DNA of 64,000 bases. Origin: a virus. The notes below the pieces were generated by a model. That model had not been told where the DNA came from. It saw only the letters and a program-made list of their open reading frames with translations, and did not search any database. The translations under genes were made by a program, and so were the position numbers. Within the stretch, counting starts at the first letter, position 1; every line of letters starts with the position of its first letter. The stretch covers positions 62,001-126,000 of the IMG/VR virus record IMGVR_UViG_3300005096_000005; one strand, 5' to 3'. Of this stretch, positions 26,595 to 37,500 are shown piece by piece.

Positions 26595-29500
26595 TACGGG
26601 TTCACCTCCTGTAAACCAAGTGACTGCTTTAGCGTTGTCCACGGGAAAGCGGCGCCACAATCGAACTTGCCCTGCCGAACCTGGTGATGAGTGAATATTC
26701 CGCTCCAGTTCCATGGAATACCTGTCTTCCCATAATTCGTCCATACCTCATCGGGGAATTGAGCCTGCATGTTGTGTCTTGCCATAATCCCTCTACATAA
26801 AGCGATAATTGCAGCAACCTGGACTGATGGGTAGTCCTGAAAGGCTTTCGGATTCTCTGTAATTGTTCCCTGTGGCGTAACAAACGAGAAAGCCCTGGGC
26901 CATACCGGACCAGAAGCCTCCTGCCACTGGTCTGCAGTTGCAACTTCACCCGGCGGCACTTCACGCTTACTACAAGTATACCACTTGCCATTCGGTAATT
27001 GAATTAGAGGTCCATAATTGACAATCTCAATACCAATAGTGTGCTGGTCAAATATGTGACCCCCAAATGAGCCTCTCCCCGTATGATATGACCACTTCGA
27101 TTCGTCGGCCAGTTTGTATATCGAACCATCCCTTGTAATCATATAATGTGTTCCATAGCCTCGACTGTTCCAATCCGGAATATCTGCGTCGGGCGACGTC
27201 TCTCCTCCAGCAGTGAAGTGTAAACAGATATTGTACTTGGTTGTCGGCCCGGCATGGAAAAACGTCGGGGTCTTCGTGGGTTTCAAAACTGCAAGAGACG
27301 CTGGGTCTACCATATCGACCTTCATCTGATCTATTGCAGCCTGTCCCGTTGGGTTGGCCTCTTTGTAACTACTGTTATCCCTCTCTACCGGAGGGGTTGT
27401 CAGAGCGTCAACTTTATCCATATGGTCTGTACTGTAGTATGTTTCCGAGAACGGTGAAAAGATCTTGTCGATCAGCTTATCGTAGAACCCGAGAGAGTCT
27501 CCGACAATACACCCCTGATGGCCCTCCATTCCCGCAGAGAACTCTATCCCATGAACGGTTAAGCAGTTGATAGTCACAGCCTGTCTGTTTTGCATCCAAT
27601 TGTTTATGTGTTGGACGATGGTCTGGGTCAATAAAAGTATACCACCGGCCTTGATTCCTGCCAGCATGCTTCCGGCAAAACGGCGTGCCGCGATTATGCT
27701 GGCCGGGGTTAAGTTATCTATTACAGTAGACACATACTTACCCAGTTTACTTTCCATCAGCATCGCCCAACCACTCTCTGCTTTGTCAAAGAGCGACTGA
27801 CGCAACATCATATACTTTCGTATGGTTTCAAACCCTGTCTTGTCTACCCTCAAGTACATATTGATAGCAGCCAACCTGTCGGCGTCGCTGGCGACGATTG
27901 CGTTAAGTTGATCAGAAAACTCTCCGACCCTCGTGGCTATCCTGCTGCGACACGCCGGAATGTCATCTATATGCCTCCACACATCGTGCTTTGTAACTCC
28001 CACAGCGGGATTCTTCAACAGCTCGGGATTCCCCTTAAAGAATTTATCAACTTCAGCACGTAATGCACCACCGTTAAACCATTCATCCATCACTGTCATC
28101 TTCGCGCGGTATGCAGCCTCTTTGAATGCAATGTTACTCTGTGCGGCCGCCATCTCGCTAACATTGCGATCCAATATCTCTGTCAGCTGTCGGAATTTGC
28201 TATCACCGAGCCGTGCCTTCAAATTGACCGCCGCATTAAAGTTACCGGACTCCAATACCCTCGCAATATCCTCAATGTCGTCTGCGAAGTCCACTCGCAA
28301 CGCTTCGACATCCATTATAAACTCAGTTTGTGCCGCTGTAACTGCCGGGTCGATAGAGCTACGGAACTGAAGCTTTGACCAATCATACGCCATATTGATA
28401 TCGTCAATGGACTGCATGATCTTACGGCCAATGTTTCTCCTTGTGATTAGAGGGCCTACTTCTCCTTCCTTCACTTCCGGTTCCGGCAGGTTGGCCCATC
28501 TTCCAGCGAGGTTTTTAATACGAGTGCCCCATTGGTCGAAGTCCGTAACAAGACGCACTCCCGGAACCTCTCCAATGAATCCCTGACCCACAAGCATGGC
28601 AAACACATGCCATTCGTCGTTACGCTGATCGTCCATAAATTCTACGAGAGACAGGTTGAACTGTCTGCGCAAATTCTTTACCTCAGCAACAAAGTTCTGC
28701 TCTTCTATTCGTTGCGCATACTCATGCTTTGCAAACTCCGCACCCCAGGCCCACAGATCGATCATCCTTTTGTCCACGGTCGCCACTGCACAGTCGGGCT
28801 CTGTAATGGTCAGATACCCATCCTGTGTAGAGATTATGTCTACAGTACTTCTCACATAAGCAATTCCAAACATGTCCCTGGTAGCGTCAGCTATATACTG
28901 CATGTCGTACGGTTTAATTGAAGGGTTACCTATCAATACACACTGACCCTGGTACATCTGTTTCATGAAGTCGCGCAATCTCGATCGCGCAATCGATGAA
29001 GTGTATCCTGCTGTACCAAACAGATAAGACGTTATCGATTTGAAGACTGGGAATCTGGAAACCGCTTTCGTAACCATCCCGCTGTTCACTGTGATCTTCT
29101 TTATGTGTTCTGGATGGATGTCTGTATCGGCTTTGGCGGTCTGATCAACATGCCTGCCGTCTGGGTTCTTGTATGAGTAAAGCGTTCGCGCCGTAACGAC
29201 GTTGTACAACTTCTTGCTGGAGGCTCTTATACCGTTGTTTACAAAGTCGGTCCTGTCAGTAAGAACGTGGAACTGCATGTATGGTTTGTATACCATTCCC
29301 TGCCGTTCCCATGGGGCCAGATAGTTGAGGAGCATGTCCGGGCCAATCCCTGCATCCAGAGCTTCTGACAGAGGATCTTTGCGCACATCTCTTTTGATAC
29401 GCCCTCTCGAATCCTTTTCGAAGAACTCTTTGGGGACGACAGCCTCTCCACTGGCACTGTATGTAATGTCCCTTCCCGCCCCGGTTACGAGCTGACCAAG

Positions 29501-32500
29501 CCCTCCTATTGCAACTTTCAAGCCCCCATGAACAGCTGCGGCAATGCCAAGCACTTTAGTCCCGAATGCAATATCAATAATTCCACCGCCCACTTCCCAT
29601 GCGCCACTTGTAACGAGATTTGAGTACTGTTGTTTGGCGGCTTGCACTTGCCAGGCGTGGAAGTCTGCGATACGACCCACTGTCTGAACGTGGCCCGGAG
29701 GGAATAGTCTGCCGAGGACTCGTTCGCTCTCAGGGTAGAAGTACTCACATACATAATTCCAGTATGGTTTACCAAAGAAGAACGTAGAACGCAACTCGAA
29801 AGGCTCTGCCGTTCTTATAAAGTCCGGAGCCACATCTGCGAACATCTGCGACAGAGACCAAAAAGTATGTCCGGCCGCAGCAGGCTGGAAGTTCAGGTTG
29901 GCGTCCATATCCCCGAACAGAGGAAGGTTTGAAAGATAACTTAGCCAATCTTCATTCCCGATATAACCCATATCGTTTGGAGCGTACATATTCATCTCAA
30001 GCTCTGTCACACCTAACCGGTCAGGCCCTCTGGCCACACTTCTTGGAACGGCGCCCCCAATTCCACCAACAAGAGCCCCTAACCACCAGAAAGGTCCTTC
30101 TGTAGCCACCGAAACGGCTGTCGCCCCTACCGCAGCCCCGGCACTTACCCACGTGCTGTCCCAGAAACCAGCGTCCTTATACGACTGAGACCCAAAGTGA
30201 TAGATACCGTAGGGATTGTTTTCGTACGCAGTTCCCTTCCAGACAACATTCCAGAATTCAGCCCACCGGCTTGGCGGATTACCTAACTCTCCCTTTGCCG
30301 CCATCATTCCTACCAGAAAATCACGGGCTTCAGCCCCTCTGTCAAGTGAGGCCGGCTCCTGGTATGGCTTCCATCCCATTACATTCGTTAGCTCACGCCC
30401 ATCACCTTCGGCGATCACTGTGATAGTATCTCCAAGATTACATTCCGTAACCGTTCCGGTAAAACGGTTTTTGAGAGCAGCTACATTACCGCTGTAGCCA
30501 ATGCGAATGGACATCCTAACGCCTTCTCTCAGGTACAATCCCGCATACCTGCTCATAATCCGCGTCTGAATAACCTGGGCCAGCTCTTCGTCTGTCAACT
30601 TGCGAAAAGCATGGTTAAAGCTCTTTGCGGAATCTACAGCGAAGTCATGGACCCAGTCCCACATGTAGTCGAGGCCGGTAAGCATCCAGTCTCCAAAGCC
30701 CTCTTCCTTCGCCCCTAACCGACCGGGGTCGGCGAGATTCATCTTAAGGACCTGTTCCACTTTGTCTGAAACCGGCTTCTGACTCAAACTTCTGGTGATA
30801 TTGGATAATTCGAGCACGCACGTATCGGCTGCATATTGTCTGTGTCTTCTTATAGCACAGCTTTCTATAGCATTGTAGGCGAACACGTCCGTCCAGAACT
30901 TCATCCCATACACCCGCGGCTGCTCGTTGATAAACAACAGCTTCATTGTTGGAAAGGCTCGAATCAACCGATCTCTGCCGGAGTAATATATCTCGTCCAA
31001 AAGAATGCCCGGATTGCTTTCGTTGACACCACTCATAGGAGCACCCATGTACACTTTGTCTATAGGTTTACCTGCGTACTTGGGTCCGCGCATAATGGCA
31101 TTGATAAGTGTTTCCTGGGCAAACTTATTCGTATGAGTATCGCCTGTCAGATTCATCTCACGAGACACAACCGCCATAAGAGGGATTTGTAGCTCGGCGG
31201 TGCTCAATGCACTCTTGAGGGTTCGTTCATTCAGATCGTGGAGATTAAACTGCGCATTGTGAACCTGTCTGTCGAGGTTAAGTTTCTTATCCTCCCACTC
31301 CCTTAATCTATCCTGTTGACGCTCCAGCATCAGCCTGATAGAACGAATAGCGTTTTGGGGTACCCCCTTCAGCTCTTCAAATATCTTATATTCATCAGTA
31401 CTCGAATCACGTACAGCATCCCACATGTATTGGGCGTCTGCGTATTCATCAAACAAAATTCCAAAGGTACGGTCCCACGCCTCGTCGATAGTTGACGATC
31501 CCGCTGCTTCTACTACGAAAGCTCCAGCCACTCCGAGCAACTGTCCCGGAGCTTCGGCGAGGACATCCCACAATGTTCCTCCCAAGCCCTTCCCCGATAT
31601 CTTCTTGAGTCTATTGTGCAGCTCAACTCCAATCCATATCGCCGCAGGCGCCGCTCCAGCCAACACCCCACTGTAAAGACTGGCACCAGCCAGAGCAATA
31701 CTCGCCCATTTGGCCGTATCCGATATCGCATCAACCCACCCCTCATTAGTTACAAGATCGGTCGCAATCTCGATCAAGGCCTCTCTAAGGGCATTGATGG
31801 AGCGTATGATCTGAGCCCCTTCGTTCCCCTCATCCAGGAACCAGGTCACGGCTATCTGTTTATCTAATCCGCGAGCTCTCTCTTCCAGAGACGCTTTGTA
31901 GTTTTCCGGACTACGCATCCCTGTCAGGTCTCCGATATATATATTGTCGCCAAACTTATCCACCAACCATGTTCCTGCCGTTGGATCGCCGGACTGCTCG
32001 GCCAGGATGTTCACAACTGTAGAAAGATAAGCATTGCGTGGTACCACATAAAAGTCAGGGTCGACGTATAACCCTCCATTGTCGTTTAGTACGCTCATGA
32101 TCGCTTTCAGGAATGGCACCTTCTCGGCACCGTCCTGGTTCACGCTGTGAAGTAGGTTCTCCAACGCCGCAATAGAAGCGCGAGGTTCGGTGAAGTCAAT
32201 ACCCCCTGTGATGGATTCCAATACAATGTCAGTCGCATCCTCTGGCGAGAAACTATGAGCCAGAACGCCCCGGTTGTTCGTGAAGAAATTGACGAGTCCC
32301 GCACGAATGCGTCCCAGATTCTTGCGCATTAAAAAGTAGATAACCTCAACATATCTGGGAAGAAACAGATCCGGATAAGCCTCGATCTCTGCCAACCCCT
32401 CCTTCATCTCTTTAAGCCCTTTGTTTTGCTCCGCTACCTGGATGTCGGGAGGGGTCAGCCCGGGAATATAATTGTCACTGTCAATCTTCGGGTCGGGGCG

Positions 32501-34501
32501 TTGTATAAGCAGCCCGAGGACCTCCTGAGACGTTGGGTTCAACGTGTCTATTCTCCACCAGGATCGTTTGGGCTGGTATAAGTCGTTAACCTGTCCGGAG
32601 ATGCTCTCCCACACTTTAACGCTGCCCTCAAGCCATTCTTTAGCGTGATCGAAACCAAGTGAAGTACTCAGATCAACATTTGTGGCACTATGCCTGGCAA
32701 TGTTGGCCATCGCTCCATACTCCGACCTATTCTTAAGGAATGACATTACAGGAGAAACTTTGTACGCTACGCGATTGATATCATGCTCTAACTTGCGAAG
32801 TTCTGCCCGTTCAAGCCTCCCACTGTTGAACTGAATACGAACCTTTTCCAGTCTCTTGAGCAGTTCCTTGCATTCTTCTGCATTTGTGGTGGCGGTGGTT
32901 TTATTGTCCCCCTTCAAAATTGGGGCGAGAGTATCGTAGAAAGACTTAATAGGCTGGAGAGCTTCCTTGATATTCTGGCCTCGATCGTAATCCGTTAGTT
33001 CGAGACTAACAACCCATTCCCCCGGGTACCCGGGCAAGCTTGCCGAACCCACGTGCAGAGGGATCGCGTACTTCATACCCATCATGTTTAGCAAACTGTT
33101 GTCAATCTCAAAGTATCCGGTAGGAACCTCCCCTGTCATCTGCTCAGAAGACATCTTGAGCATACTCTGGAGGTTGGATACCGCATTGTCCCTGGCCCCT
33201 ATCATCACACGTGCGCTTGCATCTCCGCCACCCATAAATTGATAGGTATGCTCGGCACTGCCTTCTACAGTGATTGGAGCAAACTTGTTGACATACCGAT
33301 ACGAGACATGGGTCGTAGTGAATACGTCAGACGGACCAAAACACGCCCACTTTTTGCTAATAAGATCAGGAACCTCCACTGTTGCCTTCTTGTAGAGGTC
33401 GGCAATACCCAGTTCCAGCATTGTGGTGATAGAGTGAATATCGACCGCCCCTCGCCCCATCACGGCTTCCATATAATCATACATTCGAGTATTCCGCATA
33501 GAACTGATAGCATTCACGAAAGCCCTGAGTTGCGCCTCGGCCGCGGCGTCGGTACCACCTCCGGCCATTCCTTCCATCTCCTGTTCCGTCAATATACCGG
33601 CACCCACCCCAACCAGAACCTTGGACAGCTCTCTGTTTTTATAACCGTCCCGGTAATCGCTGAGGAGTAGTGCGAATATCTCATACAGGGCTTTCTTTGC
33701 ATCTGTGTTAACAGAAAGGTCGGGCTCCTTCTCCATCGCATTGCCAAACGCCTCAAGATACTTCTGCAATCCCCTTTTAATGTCACCAGCCTTGTTGTCT
33801 CCTACTGCAAGAACCTGTTGCGCCATCTGATATGTGGACATTATAAGTTCAATGTACTTGGCAGAACGCTTGGCGGCTCCTAACTTGTCAGGATCGATCC
33901 CGTACATATTAAAGTATGGCGAGAACTCGTAGATGCCCTTCTGGTAAGTAGGCATTCTTTCGGCTTTGTATGTGTCCATTATGGGATACGTATCTGTGCC
34001 ATAGTGCAAGATAAACCACTCGTACAGCTCCAGATTAAATGACCCCGGGAAGTTATCGCACCACGGCATGTATATGTTGTGATTGAACTCCATCAATCCA
34101 AGAGTAACGGCCAGTTCGTTGGGCTGCTGCTCGATCGTATTGATGGAAAGAGAGTGCAAAGCTACCCCGTCAATGTGATGAACACTATTGAGACCATTAC
34201 AGTTAATCGGAACAAATGGAGTTGAACGGTACATTCTCGCCAGCCCTACCACCTTATTAAATTCCTCAGGCCCAACTTGCAAACCCACCGTGATGTACGT
34301 GGTCAGCATCTTTTCACTGATCTTCGTAGGGGCATGTTGTCTCAACACATGAGACGAACGCATCCGCTTGTTCCTTTGTACCTGTATGTTTTGAGGTGGA
34401 ACCTCAAAATCGATGAGTCCCAGAATAAACGTATCTTTGCTACTGTCCAGGTTTCTCACGTAATCCTGGAATGCAGTTGTATCTGACGATGCTACCGACA
34501 T
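26594..34501 (-). CDS. Baseplate hub-like protein with C-terminal N-acetylmuramoyl-L-alanine amidase (2635 aa)
   Basis: ATG at 34501 with AGGAG 8 nt upstream. Residues about 2420-2635 form an Amidase_2/PGRP-type domain: H2428 in L-H-F-T-A-G-G, then G-T-H-Y-M-I-T-R-D-G, I-G-I-E-I-V-N-Y-G, and H2605-H2606 with C2615 in F-D-C-G. This family uses zinc bound by two His and one Cys to cut the bond between muramic acid and L-Ala. The N-terminal 160 residues and the region near 1327 (R-M-S-I-R-I-G-Y-S-G-N followed by F-T-G-T-V-T) resemble tail-hub/gp27-type domains. Hydrophobic Gly/Ala-rich segments lie near 935, 1457-1493, 1637-1674 and 2268-2300. It is probably the wall-piercing hub. The hub assignment is less certain than the amidase. 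Confidence 0.85.
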   Translation of the reverse strand: MSVASSDTTAFQDYVRNLDSSKDTFILGLIDFEVPPQNIQVQRNKRMRSSHVLRQHAPTKISEKMLTTYITVGLQVGPEEFNKVVGLARMYRSTPFVPINCNGLNSVHHIDGVALHSLSINTIEQQPNELAVTLGLMEFNHNIYMPWCDNFPGSFNLELYEWFILHYGTDTYPIMDTYKAERMPTYQKGIYEFSPYFNMYGIDPDKLGAAKRSAKYIELIMSTYQMAQQVLAVGDNKAGDIKRGLQKYLEAFGNAMEKEPDLSVNTDAKKALYEIFALLLSDYRDGYKNRELSKVLVGVGAGILTEQEMEGMAGGGTDAAAEAQLRAFVNAISSMRNTRMYDYMEAVMGRGAVDIHSITTMLELGIADLYKKATVEVPDLISKKWACFGPSDVFTTTHVSYRYVNKFAPITVEGSAEHTYQFMGGGDASARVMIGARDNAVSNLQSMLKMSSEQMTGEVPTGYFEIDNSLLNMMGMKYAIPLHVGSASLPGYPGEWVVSLELTDYDRGQNIKEALQPIKSFYDTLAPILKGDNKTTATTNAEECKELLKRLEKVRIQFNSGRLERAELRKLEHDINRVAYKVSPVMSFLKNRSEYGAMANIARHSATNVDLSTSLGFDHAKEWLEGSVKVWESISGQVNDLYQPKRSWWRIDTLNPTSQEVLGLLIQRPDPKIDSDNYIPGLTPPDIQVAEQNKGLKEMKEGLAEIEAYPDLFLPRYVEVIYFLMRKNLGRIRAGLVNFFTNNRGVLAHSFSPEDATDIVLESITGGIDFTEPRASIAALENLLHSVNQDGAEKVPFLKAIMSVLNDNGGLYVDPDFYVVPRNAYLSTVVNILAEQSGDPTAGTWLVDKFGDNIYIGDLTGMRSPENYKASLEERARGLDKQIAVTWFLDEGNEGAQIIRSINALREALIEIATDLVTNEGWVDAISDTAKWASIALAGASLYSGVLAGAAPAAIWIGVELHNRLKKISGKGLGGTLWDVLAEAPGQLLGVAGAFVVEAAGSSTIDEAWDRTFGILFDEYADAQYMWDAVRDSSTDEYKIFEELKGVPQNAIRSIRLMLERQQDRLREWEDKKLNLDRQVHNAQFNLHDLNERTLKSALSTAELQIPLMAVVSREMNLTGDTHTNKFAQETLINAIMRGPKYAGKPIDKVYMGAPMSGVNESNPGILLDEIYYSGRDRLIRAFPTMKLLFINEQPRVYGMKFWTDVFAYNAIESCAIRRHRQYAADTCVLELSNITRSLSQKPVSDKVEQVLKMNLADPGRLGAKEEGFGDWMLTGLDYMWDWVHDFAVDSAKSFNHAFRKLTDEELAQVIQTRIMSRYAGLYLREGVRMSIRIGYSGNVAALKNRFTGTVTECNLGDTITVIAEGDGRELTNVMGWKPYQEPASLDRGAEARDFLVGMMAAKGELGNPPSRWAEFWNVVWKGTAYENNPYGIYHFGSQSYKDAGFWDSTWVSAGAAVGATAVSVATEGPFWWLGALVGGIGGAVPRSVARGPDRLGVTELEMNMYAPNDMGYIGNEDWLSYLSNLPLFGDMDANLNFQPAAAGHTFWSLSQMFADVAPDFIRTAEPFELRSTFFFGKPYWNYVCEYFYPESERVLGRLFPPGHVQTVGRIADFHAWQVQAAKQQYSNLVTSGAWEVGGGIIDIAFGTKVLGIAAAVHGGLKVAIGGLGQLVTGAGRDITYSASGEAVVPKEFFEKDSRGRIKRDVRKDPLSEALDAGIGPDMLLNYLAPWERQGMVYKPYMQFHVLTDRTDFVNNGIRASSKKLYNVVTARTLYSYKNPDGRHVDQTAKADTDIHPEHIKKITVNSGMVTKAVSRFPVFKSITSYLFGTAGYTSSIARSRLRDFMKQMYQGQCVLIGNPSIKPYDMQYIADATRDMFGIAYVRSTVDIISTQDGYLTITEPDCAVATVDKRMIDLWAWGAEFAKHEYAQRIEEQNFVAEVKNLRRQFNLSLVEFMDDQRNDEWHVFAMLVGQGFIGEVPGVRLVTDFDQWGTRIKNLAGRWANLPEPEVKEGEVGPLITRRNIGRKIMQSIDDINMAYDWSKLQFRSSIDPAVTAAQTEFIMDVEALRVDFADDIEDIARVLESGNFNAAVNLKARLGDSKFRQLTEILDRNVSEMAAAQSNIAFKEAAYRAKMTVMDEWFNGGALRAEVDKFFKGNPELLKNPAVGVTKHDVWRHIDDIPACRSRIATRVGEFSDQLNAIVASDADRLAAINMYLRVDKTGFETIRKYMMLRQSLFDKAESGWAMLMESKLGKYVSTVIDNLTPASIIAARRFAGSMLAGIKAGGILLLTQTIVQHINNWMQNRQAVTINCLTVHGIEFSAGMEGHQGCIVGDSLGFYDKLIDKIFSPFSETYYSTDHMDKVDALTTPPVERDNSSYKEANPTGQAAIDQMKVDMVDPASLAVLKPTKTPTFFHAGPTTKYNICLHFTAGGETSPDADIPDWNSRGYGTHYMITRDGSIYKLADESKWSYHTGRGSFGGHIFDQHTIGIEIVNYGPLIQLPNGKWYTCSKREVPPGEVATADQWQEASGPVWPRAFSFVTPQGTITENPKAFQDYPSVQVAAIIALCRGIMARHNMQAQFPDEVWTNYGKTGIPWNWSGIFTHHQVRQGKFDCGAAFPWTTLKQSLGLQEVNP
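26603..26610 (-). promoter_or_regulatory. Ribosome binding site fixing the start of the 199-aa gene
   Basis: Consensus AGGAGGTG on the minus strand within the last codons of the amidase gene, 8 nt before the ATG at 26594. It shows that the in-frame extension further upstream is not translated as part of this gene. Confidence 0.75.
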
Positions 34502-34502
34502 A

Positions 34503-37500
34503 TCACGCTCCTGGTAATTGAATGTTATACAATAACATCTGATCTCTCAATCTCGTGTCTGCCCCTAACAGGCCATAAACCTCCCCCGGATTCCAGATTG
34601 TAGAATGGTGAAGTATCCCACTTTCCGGCAATTCGATCCTGGGCGTTTCGGTCTTGACATTCGGCATCGACACCTTGACCTGCGTTGGTCCCTGGGCTTC
34701 GATATAAGCATGGCTCGACGCGCTGACCGTACTGGCCTGCGACATCTCTCCAACTCTCGGCGTTGCCCCTCCCTGTTTCGCGAGACGCTTATACTGTTCC
34801 CCCACATAATCAGCTTCGAGAACCTGTTTGGTACCGGAAGACATTCTGTCCATCATATTACTCGCTATGTCTTCCATCGCGTCGTCCTGTTGCCGAGCCA
34901 TTCCGCGAAGGGCATCTCGAGCTTCAGCAATTGGCCGATCTCCCTGACTCATTATACTCGGAACACCCGCCTTAACGCCAGAGGTTGACTGAAGTGATTC
35001 TGCTGCGGCGGTCGGTCCCATGCGCGGGTCTACGCTGGTACGCGCAGTAGAAACCATCTCTCTATCTATAGAAGTTCCCGCCAACGGCAACTTATTGAGT
35101 CCGGGTTCCACCCCTCCCGTAAGAGCTGAAGCGTGACCTTCATTAAGACGGCTCTGCGGGACATACATCTCAGCCCCCATGTCTGTCCTCACCTGCATCC
35201 AGGGATCCGGGTGTGCTACTCGCGGCGGAATCTTATATTCGGGCGCTTTAACATGAATACGGGAAGTCTCCAGAGTGCGGCCGGCCGCCCCAACCGCTTC
35301 GTCGATACCACCAACACCCATCAAGAGGCCGCTCTGTCTTACGCCAAGACCGTGCTGTCCTGAAACAGCCGCCTTCATGGTAGCGATCTCTGCCCTGAGA
35401 GGTCCAGTCGCATCTTCTGCGATCTTGCCATGCAACATAGCTCTAAACACTTTCTGTTGAGCGAGACTTCTCCCCGAGGCGTTTGCTGCTTCCTGCAGCT
35501 TGTCCATGGGAATTCTCATTCCACCTCTCTTTGCGCTGATCGCATCAACCGTTTTGAGGATGCGCTCTGTTTCTCTCCGGAGCAACTGCGGACTCAACTC
35601 AACCACCCCCGTAGGAGCGCGTGTCACGTTCACGCCGTCCACCGACAACAAATCCCTGACAAGGTTATCTACCTGTATCGCCTTTTGCACGTCATGGCCA
35701 GAACCCGGAATCAGAACTCTGTTGACTGCCGTAGGGTGTAGTTTGCCCGTCTCATTCAGCATGATTGCAGCACCAGTTATCGTTTCCGGAATATCTGGAA
35801 TCGGCCCCGGAACCCTGGTTTGTGATAACTTAACCGGCGTAGACATAGAAACAGCAAGATCTCTCTGGGTTGACACAGCGCCTTCTTTTCTGTATGGGTG
35901 CCTGAGCTTCTCCGGGCCAAGTTCCCGCGGCAGAACTGTCGACGTTTGAGCACTTTCGCCAATGATTCCCGCCATCTTCTTGTTGTGCTCAGCCAACGAC
36001 TCCGTCATAGCCTGTATCTCTTCCTTGTATACCGAATTGGCTTCCTGCAGTGCCAACACCGACTGCATCTCGGAGTCCACAAACTCCCTGACAGTATCGC
36101 GATAACGAGACACTTCTCGTGTAAGGTTGTCTGCTGTCTCCGCGATAGGTCGAGACACAATCCTCGGAGGTATCAATGGGCTCGTAGAAACTACCTTGTC
36201 CCACCCTCCGGCTTCACGAACTTCCACCAGTCGACGCTCTGTCTCTGATATCAGTTTATTGCTACGGACTATAGATTTGTCTAACTGCTTGAGAAGCGGC
36301 CCTCTCTGTGCCTCCAGCATCTCGGTCATCCCGCTCGCCCTGCCGAACCAACTTACTGACGAGTGCACCGCCGAATCAAACGCTCCTGCGGCCCTGGCTG
36401 CCTGAGTTCGTAACGCGGTACCTCCTACCCCTACCATACGCCCCGCTCTGGCCATAAGATTCTCAATGAATACGGACGTCTTGCCTCCAAAAGCGGCGAG
36501 CTGATCCGCGTCTCTCATGGTCATGTACGCAAGGTTGGTGGCTGACAGTTGTGACGTTATGCCTCTACTTTGGCCCATAACCTTAATAGGTCTCAAAGCA
36601 TCGCCACTTCCCTGAAACACTGGGAGATAACCCATTCGTGTCATTCTGGCTATAACAGCAGGTTGTACTGTAGGTTTCACGGGCCTTTGGACTTGACGGA
36701 CAGATTGCAGGATGTCTATTGCGATCTTGTCCGGGATACCGATAGAGGACACCATCTTCTTGAGGGCAAACTTAATCGGCACAACCGGTGGTCTGATCCC
36801 TCCGATAAACTCTCCGGGGACGCCCATCTCAGCAGCCATGTGGCCCCTGGTGTGTGGACCCATTCCGCCTGCCATACTTGGCCGTCGATTGTATGTACTC
36901 TGGACATTGCGCCGATGAGCTATCCGGTCCACCTGTGGAGTAGTCCCTCTTTGGACCTGGAGCCGCCTGAGATTGGCAGGGTCGTAAGGGTCTCTTCTGT
37001 GGCCTGCCCCCGTCAGTTTGCGAAAGATAGCGGGTACGACGATAACCCCAACGGCCAGTCCGGCTATCAGTTTTCCTCTACCCTTCACTACGCTCTGAAG
37101 GGCTTCCTTGGCTCCACTTCCCCGAGACGCAACACCCTCTATCAGCTCGTCCAACTGCTCCAGAATGTGTTTTTCTGCCGGGCGTGGCGGCGGAATAGTT
37201 ACGGTTCTTGTACTGGAAGCTCTCGATGGTGGTGGGCTCCCCAGTGGGTTGCGATGTTTTACTACCGACTCTGTCGGACTGGGAACGTGGCCTGTTTTAA
37301 TGGAACCGGAGTTTTTCACATACTTGGGAAGGTCATGTCCTGCTTTAGTCATTGACCACAGGTTATAGCCCACAGCTTTCATTCGTACGAATGAGTCTTC
37401 GCCTGCCAGTTCTTTAAGTTCGCGCTCTATCAGGTCGGCGCTTTCCATTGCACTCCGACCTCTCTCTGCAACCTTGATCTCGAACTTCTTCAGAGGTCGT

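Noticed and set aside
26595-26744. Longer form of the 199-aa protein beginning at 26744
   Set aside because: It would overlap the amidase domain in another frame, while the ATG at 26594 has a consensus ribosome site and TAATG coupling.
36570-37355. Plus-strand open frame of 261 codons
   Set aside because: Antisense to the 1097-aa gene, rich in Ser, Cys, His and Trp, no recognisable domain.
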